Source of the DNA: Rhizobiaceae bacterium
GTDB lineage: Bacteria > Pseudomonadota > Alphaproteobacteria > Rhizobiales > Rhizobiaceae
Length of the DNA stretch: 8,145 bases
Reading direction: 5' to 3'
Assembly (NCBI GenBank): GCA_014380965.1
Contig: JACMIV010000006.1
Location: forward strand, 1 to 8,145
Below the pieces are notes generated by a model. That model was not told where the DNA came from. It worked only from the letters and a program-made list of their open reading frames with translations, and did not search any database. Positions 1 to 6,860 of the stretch are shown here, in pieces. The position numbers were made by a program, and so were the translations under genes. The stretch's first letter is position 1, and each line of letters begins with the position of its first letter.

Positions 1-1722
1 ACCGCCCGTGCCGCGCAGGAGGCCGGGGGGAAGGCGCGCATATCCGGCCGCGTCCGTCGCGACCGTGCCGAGCACGTCGTTGTTCGCCGCCACGAGTTCG
101 AGCGCCACGCCCGCCAGCGGCGCGGCGCTCCCGAGCGAACGGGCGAAGACGTGGAACCCGTCCTCGCCGGAGAAAGTGGAAAGGCCGATGTCGGTCAGGA
201 CGAACCATTGCGTCGAGGACGTTCCGGCATCGGCCCGAGCATTGGTCGCTTTCGCCGAGAGGAGGTAGACTCCGGGTTCGATGTCGGCGACGAGGGCCGC
301 AACCGGAATGGCGGTCGTCACCTCCTCGTTGGTCCTGCGCGCGACGTCGACGAAGCCTTTCCAGACCTCAACGCCCTGATTCTCCTTGACCTGATCGAGC
401 TCGTAATCCTCGAACTGGCCGAGGAAACGGCTTTCGGCGATGGTGCGCGCGAGTTCCCGGTCGCCGATCCGCAAGAGCCGCGCCTCGACCGTGTCCGCGT
501 TGATCGTCGTCACCGGGATCGAGGCCTCGCCGCCGGCCGGCAGGACGTAGGCGTTGGTCGCGAAGCGTGCCGAGGGATCGCGGTCGCGTACGTAGATGGA
601 GAGGTCCGCCGGCCTTTCGGTCTTCTCCCCGCTTGCCGAAAGGATGCCCGGACGCACGACGACGCGGTAGCGCGCTCCGTGGGTCACTCCGTCGATGCAG
701 ACCTGCGATCCCGCGGCCGAGACAGGCAGGCCGTCGCCGCCGTCGATCGACAGGAAGTCGCCGATCGTTTCCGAGTTCACCAGCGAGGGCGCCAGCTCCT
801 CGGAAAAGGACAGGCAGATCCGGGGGTTCGCGGCGTTGTTGTCGACGCTGTTGTCGACGATCCGGAAGCCATGCGCGGCCACCGCGTCGTCGAGACGCTT
901 TCGCACGTCGGCAACTTCGGCGATGCGGAGGCTCTCGCGCCAGACGCGGATCGCGGTCTTCCAGTCCTCGGCGGCGCCGAGGCCTTGCGCCAGGAAATCG
1001 AGCGCCTCGGCCTTGCCGGCATCGTCCGCCGCCGTGACGTAGGCGCTGATCGCCGCCGGCGCCCGTACCGCGTTGTTGGCGTTGGTCTGCTCGTAGTCGT
1101 TCGACGTGAAGGCGAGCGTCGCCCTTGCAAGGCCGGCCCAGGCCGCACCGTCCGCCGCGTCGCGCTTCAGCGCCTCGCGGTAGAGCCGGCCGGCGTCGAA
1201 GAACCGGGCTTCGGAAAGCGCTGCACCGGCGTCGCGCAGGATCGTCTCCTCGGCAAGAGCGGAATCCCTCGCCTCGCCGGCGACTTCCAGCCGGATGCGT
1301 CTTGCGGCGTCGCGCTGCTCCTTCGGGAGGAAGCCGAGTTCCGCCTCCCGCTCTGCCACGACATCTTCGCTCACCGCACCGGCGAGCGCGATCCGGCCGG
1401 ACATGGCGCCCTCGACGAAGCGCAATTCGCCGATGGTTTCCTTGAGGAAGCACCAGTTCGTCGCCTGGTTCAGCGTGAAGGCGACGCAGCGATCGTCGGA
1501 AAGGCAGGCGGTCTCGCAGATGTTGGCGTCGACATCCCTCAGGATGTCGTAGTCGCCGCCGAAATAGTCGGCATCCGGGGAGGTTAGGATCCGACGCTCC
1601 GCGGGCGCGGTCTGAGCAAGGGCCGAAGATGTGCCGAGGAGAGGGACGAGTTCGCCGACAAGGGCCAACACCACCATTGCCGCGGCTGCGAGAACGCGCC
1701 GCAATCCGTCCGTTCGACCCAT
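1..1722 (-). CDS. Alpha-2-macroglobulin family protein with N-terminal PAN/Apple domain (partial, N-terminal 574 codons)
   Basis: The reading frame is open from an ATG at 1722 to the left edge. SD-like GGAGGG (1730-1735) sits 7 bases before the ATG. Residues 1-36 look like a Sec signal peptide: RR at 8-9, a hydrophobic stretch 10-29 and an ALA cleavage motif at 34-36. No lipobox cysteine is seen, so a soluble periplasmic protein is inferred. Residues 48-110 resemble a PAN/Apple module, with cysteines at 69, 73, 79 and 91 in a CxxxCxxxxxC...CFLK pattern. Residues 160-285 are helical and TPR-like. From about 300 the sequence becomes beta-rich, with macroglobulin-type segments such as a stretch ending YLLSAKATN and, near the edge, AGVALELVAANN then TDAAGYARLPPG. 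Bacterial members of this family are believed to trap attacking proteases, using a thioester in some, and often lie beside pbpC, encoding a cell-wall repair PBP1C. The thioester region and the downstream neighbour are outside the window. Family members are about 1,600-1,900 residues, so roughly a third is visible. Confidence 0.88.
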   Translation of the reverse strand, partial: MGRTDGLRRVLAAAAMVVLALVGELVPLLGTSSALAQTAPAERRILTSPDADYFGGDYDILRDVDANICETACLSDDRCVAFTLNQATNWCFLKETIGELRFVEGAMSGRIALAGAVSEDVVAEREAELGFLPKEQRDAARRIRLEVAGEARDSALAEETILRDAGAALSEARFFDAGRLYREALKRDAADGAAWAGLARATLAFTSNDYEQTNANNAVRAPAAISAYVTAADDAGKAEALDFLAQGLGAAEDWKTAIRVWRESLRIAEVADVRKRLDDAVAAHGFRIVDNSVDNNAANPRICLSFSEELAPSLVNSETIGDFLSIDGGDGLPVSAAGSQVCIDGVTHGARYRVVVRPGILSASGEKTERPADLSIYVRDRDPSARFATNAYVLPAGGEASIPVTTINADTVEARLLRIGDRELARTIAESRFLGQFEDYELDQVKENQGVEVWKGFVDVARRTNEEVTTAIPVAALVADIEPGVYLLSAKATNARADAGTSSTQWFVLTDIGLSTFSGEDGFHVFARSLGSAAPLAGVALELVAANNDVLGTVATDAAGYARLPPGLLRGTGG

Positions 1723-1735
1723 CGCGACACCCTCC

Positions 1736-1754
1736 GACCCGGCCTGGACCCGGC
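1736..1754. repeat. Short tandem repeat upstream of the macroglobulin RBS
   Basis: GACCCGGC occurs at 1736-1743 and again at 1747-1754, separated by CTG, giving an 11-base period. It lies directly upstream of the SD-like sequence of the macroglobulin gene. It could be a binding site or simple GC-rich redundancy; no function can be assigned. Confidence 0.35.
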
Positions 1755-1824
1755 TTCCCCGAGGACGAGCCTAGCCCGCTTCGCGAGGTGCTTCCAGAGT
1801 GCGGCCGGGGTGAATGGGAAATAT

Positions 1825-1847
1825 GTCGCCACGGTCGTCACCGCGAC
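1825..1847 (-). terminator. Weak candidate terminator after the GGDEF-EAL gene
   Basis: Reading the minus strand after the GGDEF-EAL stop (1870), GTCGC and GGT can pair with ACC and GCGAC, with a GTG bulge and a GACG loop. The stem is followed by ATATTTCCC, a poor U-tract. The stem is short and interrupted, so termination here is only a possibility. The 147-base gap (1723-1869) holds nothing else I recognise apart from the tandem repeat and the SD-like sequence near the macroglobulin start. Confidence 0.18.
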
Positions 1848-1869
1848 TGCGCAGCGCTCTCGGCGATCG

Positions 1870-4347
1870 TCACGCAGCGGACGAGGAGGACTTTTCCGGA
1901 AAGATGAGCGACGAAGCGGCGGCGCTCGCCGCGCCCTTCCCGGAAATGTCGAACCGCATCAACAGCTGCGGCAGTTCTGCCAGCGGACGCGGCCGGCTGA
2001 AGAGATAGCCCTGCATCTCGTCGCAGCCTTCCTCGAGAAGAATGTCGCGCTGCTCCGTCGTCTCGACGCCTTCCGCGATGGCGGATATGCCCATCGCCTT
2101 GGACAGGCCGAGCACCGCGCGAACCACGGCGATGTTCTCGCGCTTGGCGAGATCGCGCACGAAGGACTGGTCGATCTTCACCTTGTCGAATGGGAAGCGG
2201 GTGAGATAGCCGAGCGAGGAATAGCCCGTGCCGAAATCGTCCATCGAGATGCCGATGCCGAGCTTGCGGAACGAGTTGAGAATGGCGAGCACGCTTTCGG
2301 TGTCGTGCAGGAGCACGTTCTCGGTGATCTCGAGCTGCAGGCGGCGCGGCGGGAGTTTCGTCTCCTTCAGAACGCGCTTCACGTCCTTGAGGAGATCGGG
2401 ATTGCGGAACTGGATCGGCGAGAGGTTGACCGAGACCTTGATCCCGGAAGGCCAGCCCGCCGCCTCGCGGCAGGCGGTCTCGAGCACGAAGAGCCCGACC
2501 GCGTCGATGAGGCCGACCTCCTCCGCGACGGTGATGAATTCGGCCGGCGACACCATGCCGCGCGTCGGATGGCGCCATCGGATCAGCGCCTCGAACCCCG
2601 AGATCGACTGCTTGGCGACGTTCACGAAGGGCTGGTAGCAGAGTTCGAACTCGCCGTTCTGAAGGGCAGTCTCGAGGTCGAGCTCGGTGCGCCGGCGCGC
2701 CTGGATCCGCTCGTCCATCGCCCTCTGGAAGAAGCAGAACGTGTTGCGCCCCTTCGCCTTTGCGCCATAGAGCGCAAGGTCGGCATTCTTCATCAGCGTA
2801 TTGCCGGCCGAGATGCCGTCGCTGCTCGGATTTCCCGTATTGTCCGCGACGATGCCGATCGACACGCCGATCGTGATGCGCTGATGATCGATATTGAACG
2901 GCTCGCCCAGTCTCGTGATCAGACGTTTCGCCAACGCCTCAGAGGTCGGCCCCCGATCGTCCGACAGGTGGATGATGGCGAATTCGTCGCCGCCGGTGCG
3001 GGCCACGAGGTCGTCGGGCCCGACGATGTCGAGGAGCCGGCTCGCCACCGCCTGAAGCAGCACGTCGCCGACGGGATGACCGAGCGTATCGTTTACGAAC
3101 TTGAAACCGTCGAGGTCGAGGCAGAGCACGGCGGCCCGGACGGCAATCTCCGGATCCGACAGGATTTCCTGGAGCCTTTCGCTGAGACGGGTGCGGTTGG
3201 GCAGCCCGGTCAACGCGTCGTGGTCGGCCATGTGGCGCAGCTTCAGGGCGGCATTGTGCCGATCGGTCACGTCCTCGAAGGTATAGAGCTGACCGCCAGC
3301 GACGATCGCCTGCCGGGAAACGGCGATCATCTTGCCGTCCTCGGTCTCATGAGTGAAGAACGCGTCGCGCTTGGGCTCGAAGATCGCACCCAACGGCGCG
3401 AACTTCGTCAGGTCCTTCATCGTGAGGCCGAGGTCCAATGGGCCAAACAGCTCCTTGACATGGCGGTTGACGACGACCAGCCGCTGCTGCGCATCGAACA
3501 TGCACAGTCCCTGCGTCATGTTGTCGAGCGCGGCCTCGAAGCGAACGTTCTGGATGGCGATCTGCCCGTCGTAGAGATCGGCCTGCGATGCGGCGGCCGT
3601 CTCGATCGTGCCGAAGTGGCGCGAGATGCTGTCCTGCATGACCGCGAGCGCGTTGAGGAGTTCGGCCGTCTCGCTGCGCCCCGATACCCGGATGTCGTTG
3701 TCGAACTTCCCCTCGGAAATCGATTTGGCGACTTTCATGGCGCTGCGGAGCGCCGGCACGATGGCCCGCGACAGAGCGACCGAAATCAAGAGGGCGACGA
3801 GACCGGCGAGCGCCATGGCGAGCCAGGTCCGGTTGACCGAGGAGCGGACCATCGTGGTCACGGTACTGCGGACGCGGTAGGCATCGGCGCCGAAGATACG
3901 AACCGCAGCGCTGAATTCGTCATCCAGCGCGCCGATCTGGCGCATCAGGAGCCGATGCGAGATCGCCCCGTCGGTAAACCGCAGCCGCGAGAGCCTCTGG
4001 CGCAGGAGGTCGACCGCGCCATGGCCGTCCGCCGACAACGCGCCGTCCTTGGCGAGTCTCAGCTCTGACAGGATCGCGACGATCTCCGTCTTCAGCAACG
4101 CGACGTTTGCGGGATCGATCGCCACGCCGCCCTGGAGCGGGTCCGCCATCCGGCCGAGTTTCGACTGCAGCCGATACACGGCGTTCTGCGCCGAACGCAA
4201 CGCGTTGGTCGCGATCAGCGCGTCGTCGTAGATCTGGACCGCGAGCGTTCCGATCTGCTTTTGCGAATTCTGGGCGAAGGTGCCGAGGATCAGCGTGACG
4301 AAGGTCAGGCACAGGCAGCCGACGAGAAGCTTGAGCTTGATCGACAT
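1870..4347 (-). CDS. Membrane-anchored GGDEF-EAL cyclic-di-GMP protein with HAMP and PAS domains (825 aa)
   Basis: The protein would make c-di-GMP from two GTP (GGDEF) and/or hydrolyse it to pGpG (EAL) at the inner membrane. Two transmembrane helices (about 6-25 and 174-194) enclose a roughly 148-residue helical periplasmic region like four-helix-bundle chemoreceptor sensors. A HAMP linker (195-247) and a PAS domain of the PAS_7 type (about 269-363, NMTQGLCMFD) follow. The GGDEF domain starts near 371 (DHDALTGLPNR), with intact GGDEF at 452-456. The product-inhibition RxxD motif is absent: the aligned residues are G443-P-D-D446. The EAL domain has EAL at 586-588, VNLSPIQF, ITENVLL with Glu676, DDFGTGYSSL from 703, KVKIDQSFV and AEGVET, so the known phosphodiesterase residues look complete. 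Both activities are therefore possible and the net direction cannot be predicted. The ATG at 4347 fits the first membrane helix, but its SD is weak (GAAAG, 7 bases upstream). The start overlaps the stop of a 44-codon ORF in TGATG, suggesting translational coupling. Confidence 0.95.
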   Translation of the reverse strand: MSIKLKLLVGCLCLTFVTLILGTFAQNSQKQIGTLAVQIYDDALIATNALRSAQNAVYRLQSKLGRMADPLQGGVAIDPANVALLKTEIVAILSELRLAKDGALSADGHGAVDLLRQRLSRLRFTDGAISHRLLMRQIGALDDEFSAAVRIFGADAYRVRSTVTTMVRSSVNRTWLAMALAGLVALLISVALSRAIVPALRSAMKVAKSISEGKFDNDIRVSGRSETAELLNALAVMQDSISRHFGTIETAAASQADLYDGQIAIQNVRFEAALDNMTQGLCMFDAQQRLVVVNRHVKELFGPLDLGLTMKDLTKFAPLGAIFEPKRDAFFTHETEDGKMIAVSRQAIVAGGQLYTFEDVTDRHNAALKLRHMADHDALTGLPNRTRLSERLQEILSDPEIAVRAAVLCLDLDGFKFVNDTLGHPVGDVLLQAVASRLLDIVGPDDLVARTGGDEFAIIHLSDDRGPTSEALAKRLITRLGEPFNIDHQRITIGVSIGIVADNTGNPSSDGISAGNTLMKNADLALYGAKAKGRNTFCFFQRAMDERIQARRRTELDLETALQNGEFELCYQPFVNVAKQSISGFEALIRWRHPTRGMVSPAEFITVAEEVGLIDAVGLFVLETACREAAGWPSGIKVSVNLSPIQFRNPDLLKDVKRVLKETKLPPRRLQLEITENVLLHDTESVLAILNSFRKLGIGISMDDFGTGYSSLGYLTRFPFDKVKIDQSFVRDLAKRENIAVVRAVLGLSKAMGISAIAEGVETTEQRDILLEEGCDEMQGYLFSRPRPLAELPQLLMRFDISGKGAASAAASSLIFPEKSSSSAA

Positions 4348-4481
4348 CAGCCGACTTTCGATGCCGCGCGGCGGGCGAAACGGCGCACGCGCTTCGGCTC
4401 GAGAGAGCCGCGTCGGTCGGACGTGCCTCCCCGCGAACCCGTAGCGCTGCTCGACACGATCATCCGTTCACCCGCACTCAT
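4347..4481 (-). CDS. Candidate 44-residue basic peptide overlapping the GGDEF-EAL start
   Basis: An ATG at 4481 opens a 44-codon frame whose TGA shares one base with the GGDEF-EAL ATG (TGATG). The predicted peptide is rich in Arg, Ser and Gly (ending RRFARRAASKVG), with no membrane segment. The SD is poor: AGAGG lies 13 bases before the ATG. A second in-frame ATG at codon 7 is also possible. Roughly three quarters of third positions are G or C, somewhat lower than I expect for the neighbouring genes. It may be a leader ORF that loads ribosomes for the downstream gene, whose own SD is weak, or a chance frame in GC-rich DNA. I know no homologue. Confidence 0.22.
   Translation of the reverse strand: MSAGERMIVSSSATGSRGGTSDRRGSLEPKRVRRFARRAASKVG
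4395..4410. repeat. Perfect 6-bp inverted repeat in the GGDEF-EAL upstream region
   Basis: CGGCTC (4395-4400) and GAGCCG (4405-4410) flank the 4-base loop GAGA, 48-63 bases before the GGDEF-EAL ATG. The stem would form in a minus-strand leader RNA and lies inside the 44-codon ORF. There is no U-tract, so it is not a normal terminator. It could be a leader hairpin or chance. Confidence 0.3.
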
Positions 4482-4522
4482 TCCGGAGCATCGACCTCTT
4501 CGGCAAAGAGAATAGGCCGGAA

Positions 4523-4538
4523 AGCAACAAAACTCCCT
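4523..4538 (-). promoter_or_regulatory. Possible sigma-54 (-24/-12) promoter for the GGDEF-EAL unit
   Basis: On the minus strand, AGGGAG, five bases (TTTTG) and TTGCT match the spacing of the RpoN consensus TGGCAC-N5-TTGCW. The invariant GG and GC are exactly placed and TTGCT is perfect, but the -24 half has three mismatches. It sits in the most AT-rich part of the 249-base gap between the ThDP gene and the GGDEF-EAL gene, pointing towards the latter, about 175 bases from its ATG. No enhancer-binding protein gene is in the window. The match is inferred by eye; no scoring was possible. Confidence 0.25.
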
Positions 4539-4596
4539 TAATGCGCAGCGGGCGAATATCGCCGGCTGCCGGTCTTGGCGGACGCTTCTCAGCCCT

Positions 4597-6147
4597 TCAG
4601 ATGCGGGCCTCGATGACGAACGGCCCCCGCCGCGAGACGGCCGCACGCAGCAGTCTGACGAATTCCGCGGCGTCGTCCGCCCGTCCCGCCTCGACGCCCA
4701 TCCCCTTGGCAAGGCTCACCCAATCGAGTTCCGGCCGGTCGAGATCGAGCATGGCGCGCGCGTTTTCGCCCGGTTCGCCCGCGCCGACTTGGCGAAGCTC
4801 GTCGCGAAGGATGGCATAGGAGCGGTTGGCATAGATGATGGTGACCACATCGAGATTTTCTCGCGCATGGGTCCAGAGGGCCTGAACGGTATACATGCCG
4901 CTACCGTCCGCCTGGAGGACGACGACCTTGCGGTCCGGACAAGCGATGGCGGCCCCGGCGGCGAGCGGCATGCCGGTGCCGATCGCGCCGCCGGTGAGCT
5001 GGAGGAAGTCGTGCGGTGCGGCTTCGTGGGTGAAGCGGAAGAAATCGAAGCCCGACGAGATGGATTCATCGACGACGATGGCGTTCTCGGGCAGGAGGGC
5101 CGCGACGGCGGCTGCGATCGACGCCGTCGTCAGCGGTCCGCCCGTCGGCGGGGCGAGTTCGGCACGTCGGCCAAGACGCGGTGCGACGGATGCGGGGATC
5201 GCCAAGGCGTCGGCGAGCCGGTCCAGCGCGTCGACCCCGTCCTCTTCGAGCTGGGAAAGGACGGTGACCTGACAGCCCTCAGGCAGCATCGCGCCGGGCT
5301 TGCCGGGGTAGGCGAAAAAGCCGACCGGGGCTTTGGCACCGACGAGGATCACCACCTCGACCTCGCGAAGATCGTCGAGCGCGGCGTCGACCCGATAGAA
5401 GACGCGATCGAGCGAGACCCGTCCCGCGCCCCGCTCGATCCGGCCGTTCGCCTGCTGTGCAAGAAGCCGGGCGCCCGTCGTCGCCGCGATCCGGCCGGCG
5501 GCCTCCAGCGGCTTTGCGCGCAGAGCCTCGCCCCCGAGAAGGATTAGCGCCCGGCGACCCGAGCGCAATGCGGCCGCGGCTGTGCGGACGGCGTCCTCGC
5601 TCACCATGGGCCTCGTTGGCACGCTCGCCGACACGACGGCGGCATTCGTCGGCGACCATGCCGCATCGGCCGGGAGGATCAGCGTCGCGATCTGTCCGGG
5701 CGCCGTGCAGGCAACGGAAATCGCTTCCGCGGCGTCTGCAGCCACGGTTTCGGACGAGGCCGTCGTCTTCACCCAGTGCGACATCGGCCGCGCGAGACCC
5801 TCGATGTCGGTCTGGAGCGGGGCATCGTGCTGGAGGTGGTAAGTCGCGTGATCGCCGACGACGTTGACGATCGGCGTGTTCGCGCGTTTCGCGTTGTGGA
5901 GATTCGCAAGCCCGTTCGCGAGCCCCGGCCCGAGATGGAGAAGCGTCGCCGCCGGCTTTTCAGCCATGCGTGCGTAGCCGTCCGCCGCTCCGGTCACGAC
6001 ACCCTCGAACAGACCGAGCACGCAGCGCATCTCGGGCTTCCTGTCGAGCGCAGCGACGAAGTGCATCTCCGACGTCCCGGGATTTGCGAAGCACACATCG
6101 ATCCCGTTGTGGAGGAGCGTGTCGGCGAGCGTATCGGCTCCATTCAT
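4597..6147 (-). CDS. ThDP-dependent enzyme of the acetolactate synthase / benzoylformate decarboxylase superfamily (516 aa)
   Basis: This is a cytoplasmic thiamine-diphosphate enzyme acting on a 2-keto acid by carboligation or decarboxylation; the substrate is unknown. The N-terminal pyrimidine-binding domain (about 1-165) has NPGTSE at 22-27, catalytic-type Glu48 in LFEGVVTGAADGYAR, and His71, which lines up with the active-site His70 of benzoylformate decarboxylase. A central Rossmann-like domain (about 180-320) contains ALILLGGEAL and VILVGAKAPVGFFAYPGKPG. The C-terminal pyrophosphate-binding domain (about 345-516) has TGGAIGTGMPLAAGAA and the ThDP motif with Asp414 and Asn441, 27 residues apart as in pyruvate decarboxylase. 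The motif reads ADG...ANR rather than GDG...NN, but the metal-ligand positions are kept. At 516 residues it is shorter than biosynthetic acetolactate synthase (about 570-600), and no small-subunit gene is adjacent. Databases often label such proteins acetolactate synthase large subunit; a role in branched-chain synthesis is doubtful. The ATG at 6147 has AAAGGA (6155-6160) 7 bases upstream. Confidence 0.9.
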   Translation of the reverse strand: MNGADTLADTLLHNGIDVCFANPGTSEMHFVAALDRKPEMRCVLGLFEGVVTGAADGYARMAEKPAATLLHLGPGLANGLANLHNAKRANTPIVNVVGDHATYHLQHDAPLQTDIEGLARPMSHWVKTTASSETVAADAAEAISVACTAPGQIATLILPADAAWSPTNAAVVSASVPTRPMVSEDAVRTAAAALRSGRRALILLGGEALRAKPLEAAGRIAATTGARLLAQQANGRIERGAGRVSLDRVFYRVDAALDDLREVEVVILVGAKAPVGFFAYPGKPGAMLPEGCQVTVLSQLEEDGVDALDRLADALAIPASVAPRLGRRAELAPPTGGPLTTASIAAAVAALLPENAIVVDESISSGFDFFRFTHEAAPHDFLQLTGGAIGTGMPLAAGAAIACPDRKVVVLQADGSGMYTVQALWTHARENLDVVTIIYANRSYAILRDELRQVGAGEPGENARAMLDLDRPELDWVSLAKGMGVEAGRADDAAEFVRLLRAAVSRRGPFVIEARI

Positions 6148-6160
6148 GGAGACATCCTTT

Positions 6161-6215
6161 TGTTCGAAAGATTGGGCTCGGGTGCATCCGGCTCGGCAGC
6201 CGAGGTGTTCGAAGG
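6161..6215. repeat. Direct repeat TGTTCGAARG flanking a 13-base palindrome; possible operator
   Basis: TGTTCGAAAG (6161-6170) and TGTTCGAAGG (6206-6215) are 45 bases apart. The core TTCGAA is itself palindromic. Between them lies CTCGGC-A-GCCGAG (6192-6204), a perfect palindrome with a single central base. The block starts 14 bases upstream of the ThDP gene ATG, where a repressor or activator could act on that gene. No regulator gene is in the window. Confidence 0.35.
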
Positions 6216-6326
6216 TGGTAGTCCGCCCCCTCCTTCAGATGGCATGGCTCCGCGAAGGGAGAAGTGGCCCTCGGAACGACCTCGCACATGGGGAGAGGTC
6301 CGCCTTTCGTCCATGCACCGCAGCAA

Positions 6327-6397
6327 GCGGAGCGGAAATGGAGGACGGGACGCTTGGAATCTGCGAAACTTCAAGCCGGGGAAAGGTTTCGCTCCGC
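6327..6397. repeat. Two mutually exclusive inverted repeats
   Basis: GCGGAGCGGAA (6327-6337) pairs with TTTCGCTCCGC (6387-6397) as an 11-bp stem with one G-T pair and a 49-base loop. Inside it, GCGAAAC (6363-6369) is perfectly complementary to GTTTCGC (6386-6392), with a 16-base loop. The right arms overlap, so only one stem can form at a time. Neither is followed by a T-run. Confidence 0.4.
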
Positions 6398-6580
6398 CGT
6401 TTGCCGCGCCACGATCGGGGACGGAGGTCACATCGAAACAAGCCATGTCACAAGCAAAAAGCACGGAGTTCGGTCCCGTGGAGTTCCGCCATTGACCACG
6501 TTGACCGTTTCCACTTTTCAATGCAGCGCATATGCTCAATGAGTACCTCGCGCCTTGACCCTCGAACCCAACGTCGAACC

Positions 6581-6799
6581 ATGTCGACAGACACGTCATC
6601 GCCCTATGTCCGCAGCCTGATCGCGATCCTTCGGGACACGAAGGTGCCGCTGCATCCCAAAACGCGTCTGTGTGCGGCAGAGGTGCTGGAGAAGCTTCTG
6701 GACGAGCAGGAGGCTTGGGCCGAAGGGGGCGCCGCGGAGTTTCTGGCCGAACTGCGCGCCGTCGGCTGGCGCGCAAGCTACGAGGACCGCCAGGACTGA
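6581..6799 (+). CDS. Small unrecognised helical protein (72 aa)
   Basis: I do not recognise this protein. It is predicted to be mostly alpha-helical and acidic towards the end, with segments VRSLIAILRDTKVPL, AAEVLEKLLDEQEAW and AAEFLAELRAVGW. It has no signal peptide, membrane helix or cysteine cluster; one Cys is present in RLCAAEV. The patterned Leu/Ala/Glu spacing and GC-rich third positions look like real coding sequence. The start is uncertain: in-frame ATGs at 6521 and 6539 would give 92 or 86 residues, and none of the three has a clear SD. I chose 6581 because the upstream codons encode an Arg/Ser/Thr-rich tail that looks non-coding. It ends 61 bases before the helicase ATG on the same strand, so the two may be co-transcribed. 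A helicase partner or a small phage-type protein is possible, but nothing in the sequence shows this. Confidence 0.6.
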   Translation: MSTDTSSPYVRSLIAILRDTKVPLHPKTRLCAAEVLEKLLDEQEAWAEGGAAEFLAELRAVGWRASYEDRQD

Positions 6800-6860
6800 T
6801 CTCGCCGGCCGGCACGCGGCAACGGTTGCACGCGGCCGCCAAATCCTCCACCGCTTCTCC

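Larger units (their letters stand above)
6148..6580. other. 433-base divergent intergenic region without a convincing gene
   Basis: The stretch separates the minus-strand ThDP gene from the plus-strand small gene and must carry the promoters for both. I found no complete sigma-70-type promoter, no tRNA, no integrase remnant and no recognisable protein in any frame. It does contain the AAAGGA ribosome site of the ThDP gene, a 13-base palindrome between two copies of a 10-base repeat (6161-6215), two overlapping inverted repeats (6327-6397) and two close TTGACC boxes (6492-6506). Confidence 0.6.

Noticed and set aside
151..1587. A 478-codon open frame on the plus strand opposite the macroglobulin gene.
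   Set aside because: It is another codon-aligned antisense frame; the minus-strand frame carries the signal peptide, PAN cysteines and macroglobulin-type sequence.
1810..4068. A 752-codon open frame on the plus strand opposite the GGDEF-EAL gene.
   Set aside because: Its codons are the exact reverse complements of the GGDEF-EAL codons. It is open because TTA, CTA and TCA are avoided in this GC-rich DNA, and its translation resembles no family.
4551..4563. A small hairpin (GGCGA, ATA loop, TCGCC) 34 bases after the ThDP gene stop, considered as a terminator.
   Set aside because: The stem is only 5 bp and no T-run follows in the minus direction.
6148..6580. Search for a tRNA, integrase attachment site or insertion-sequence end at the strand switch.
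   Set aside because: No cloverleaf, transposase fragment or terminal inverted repeat with target duplication could be seen.
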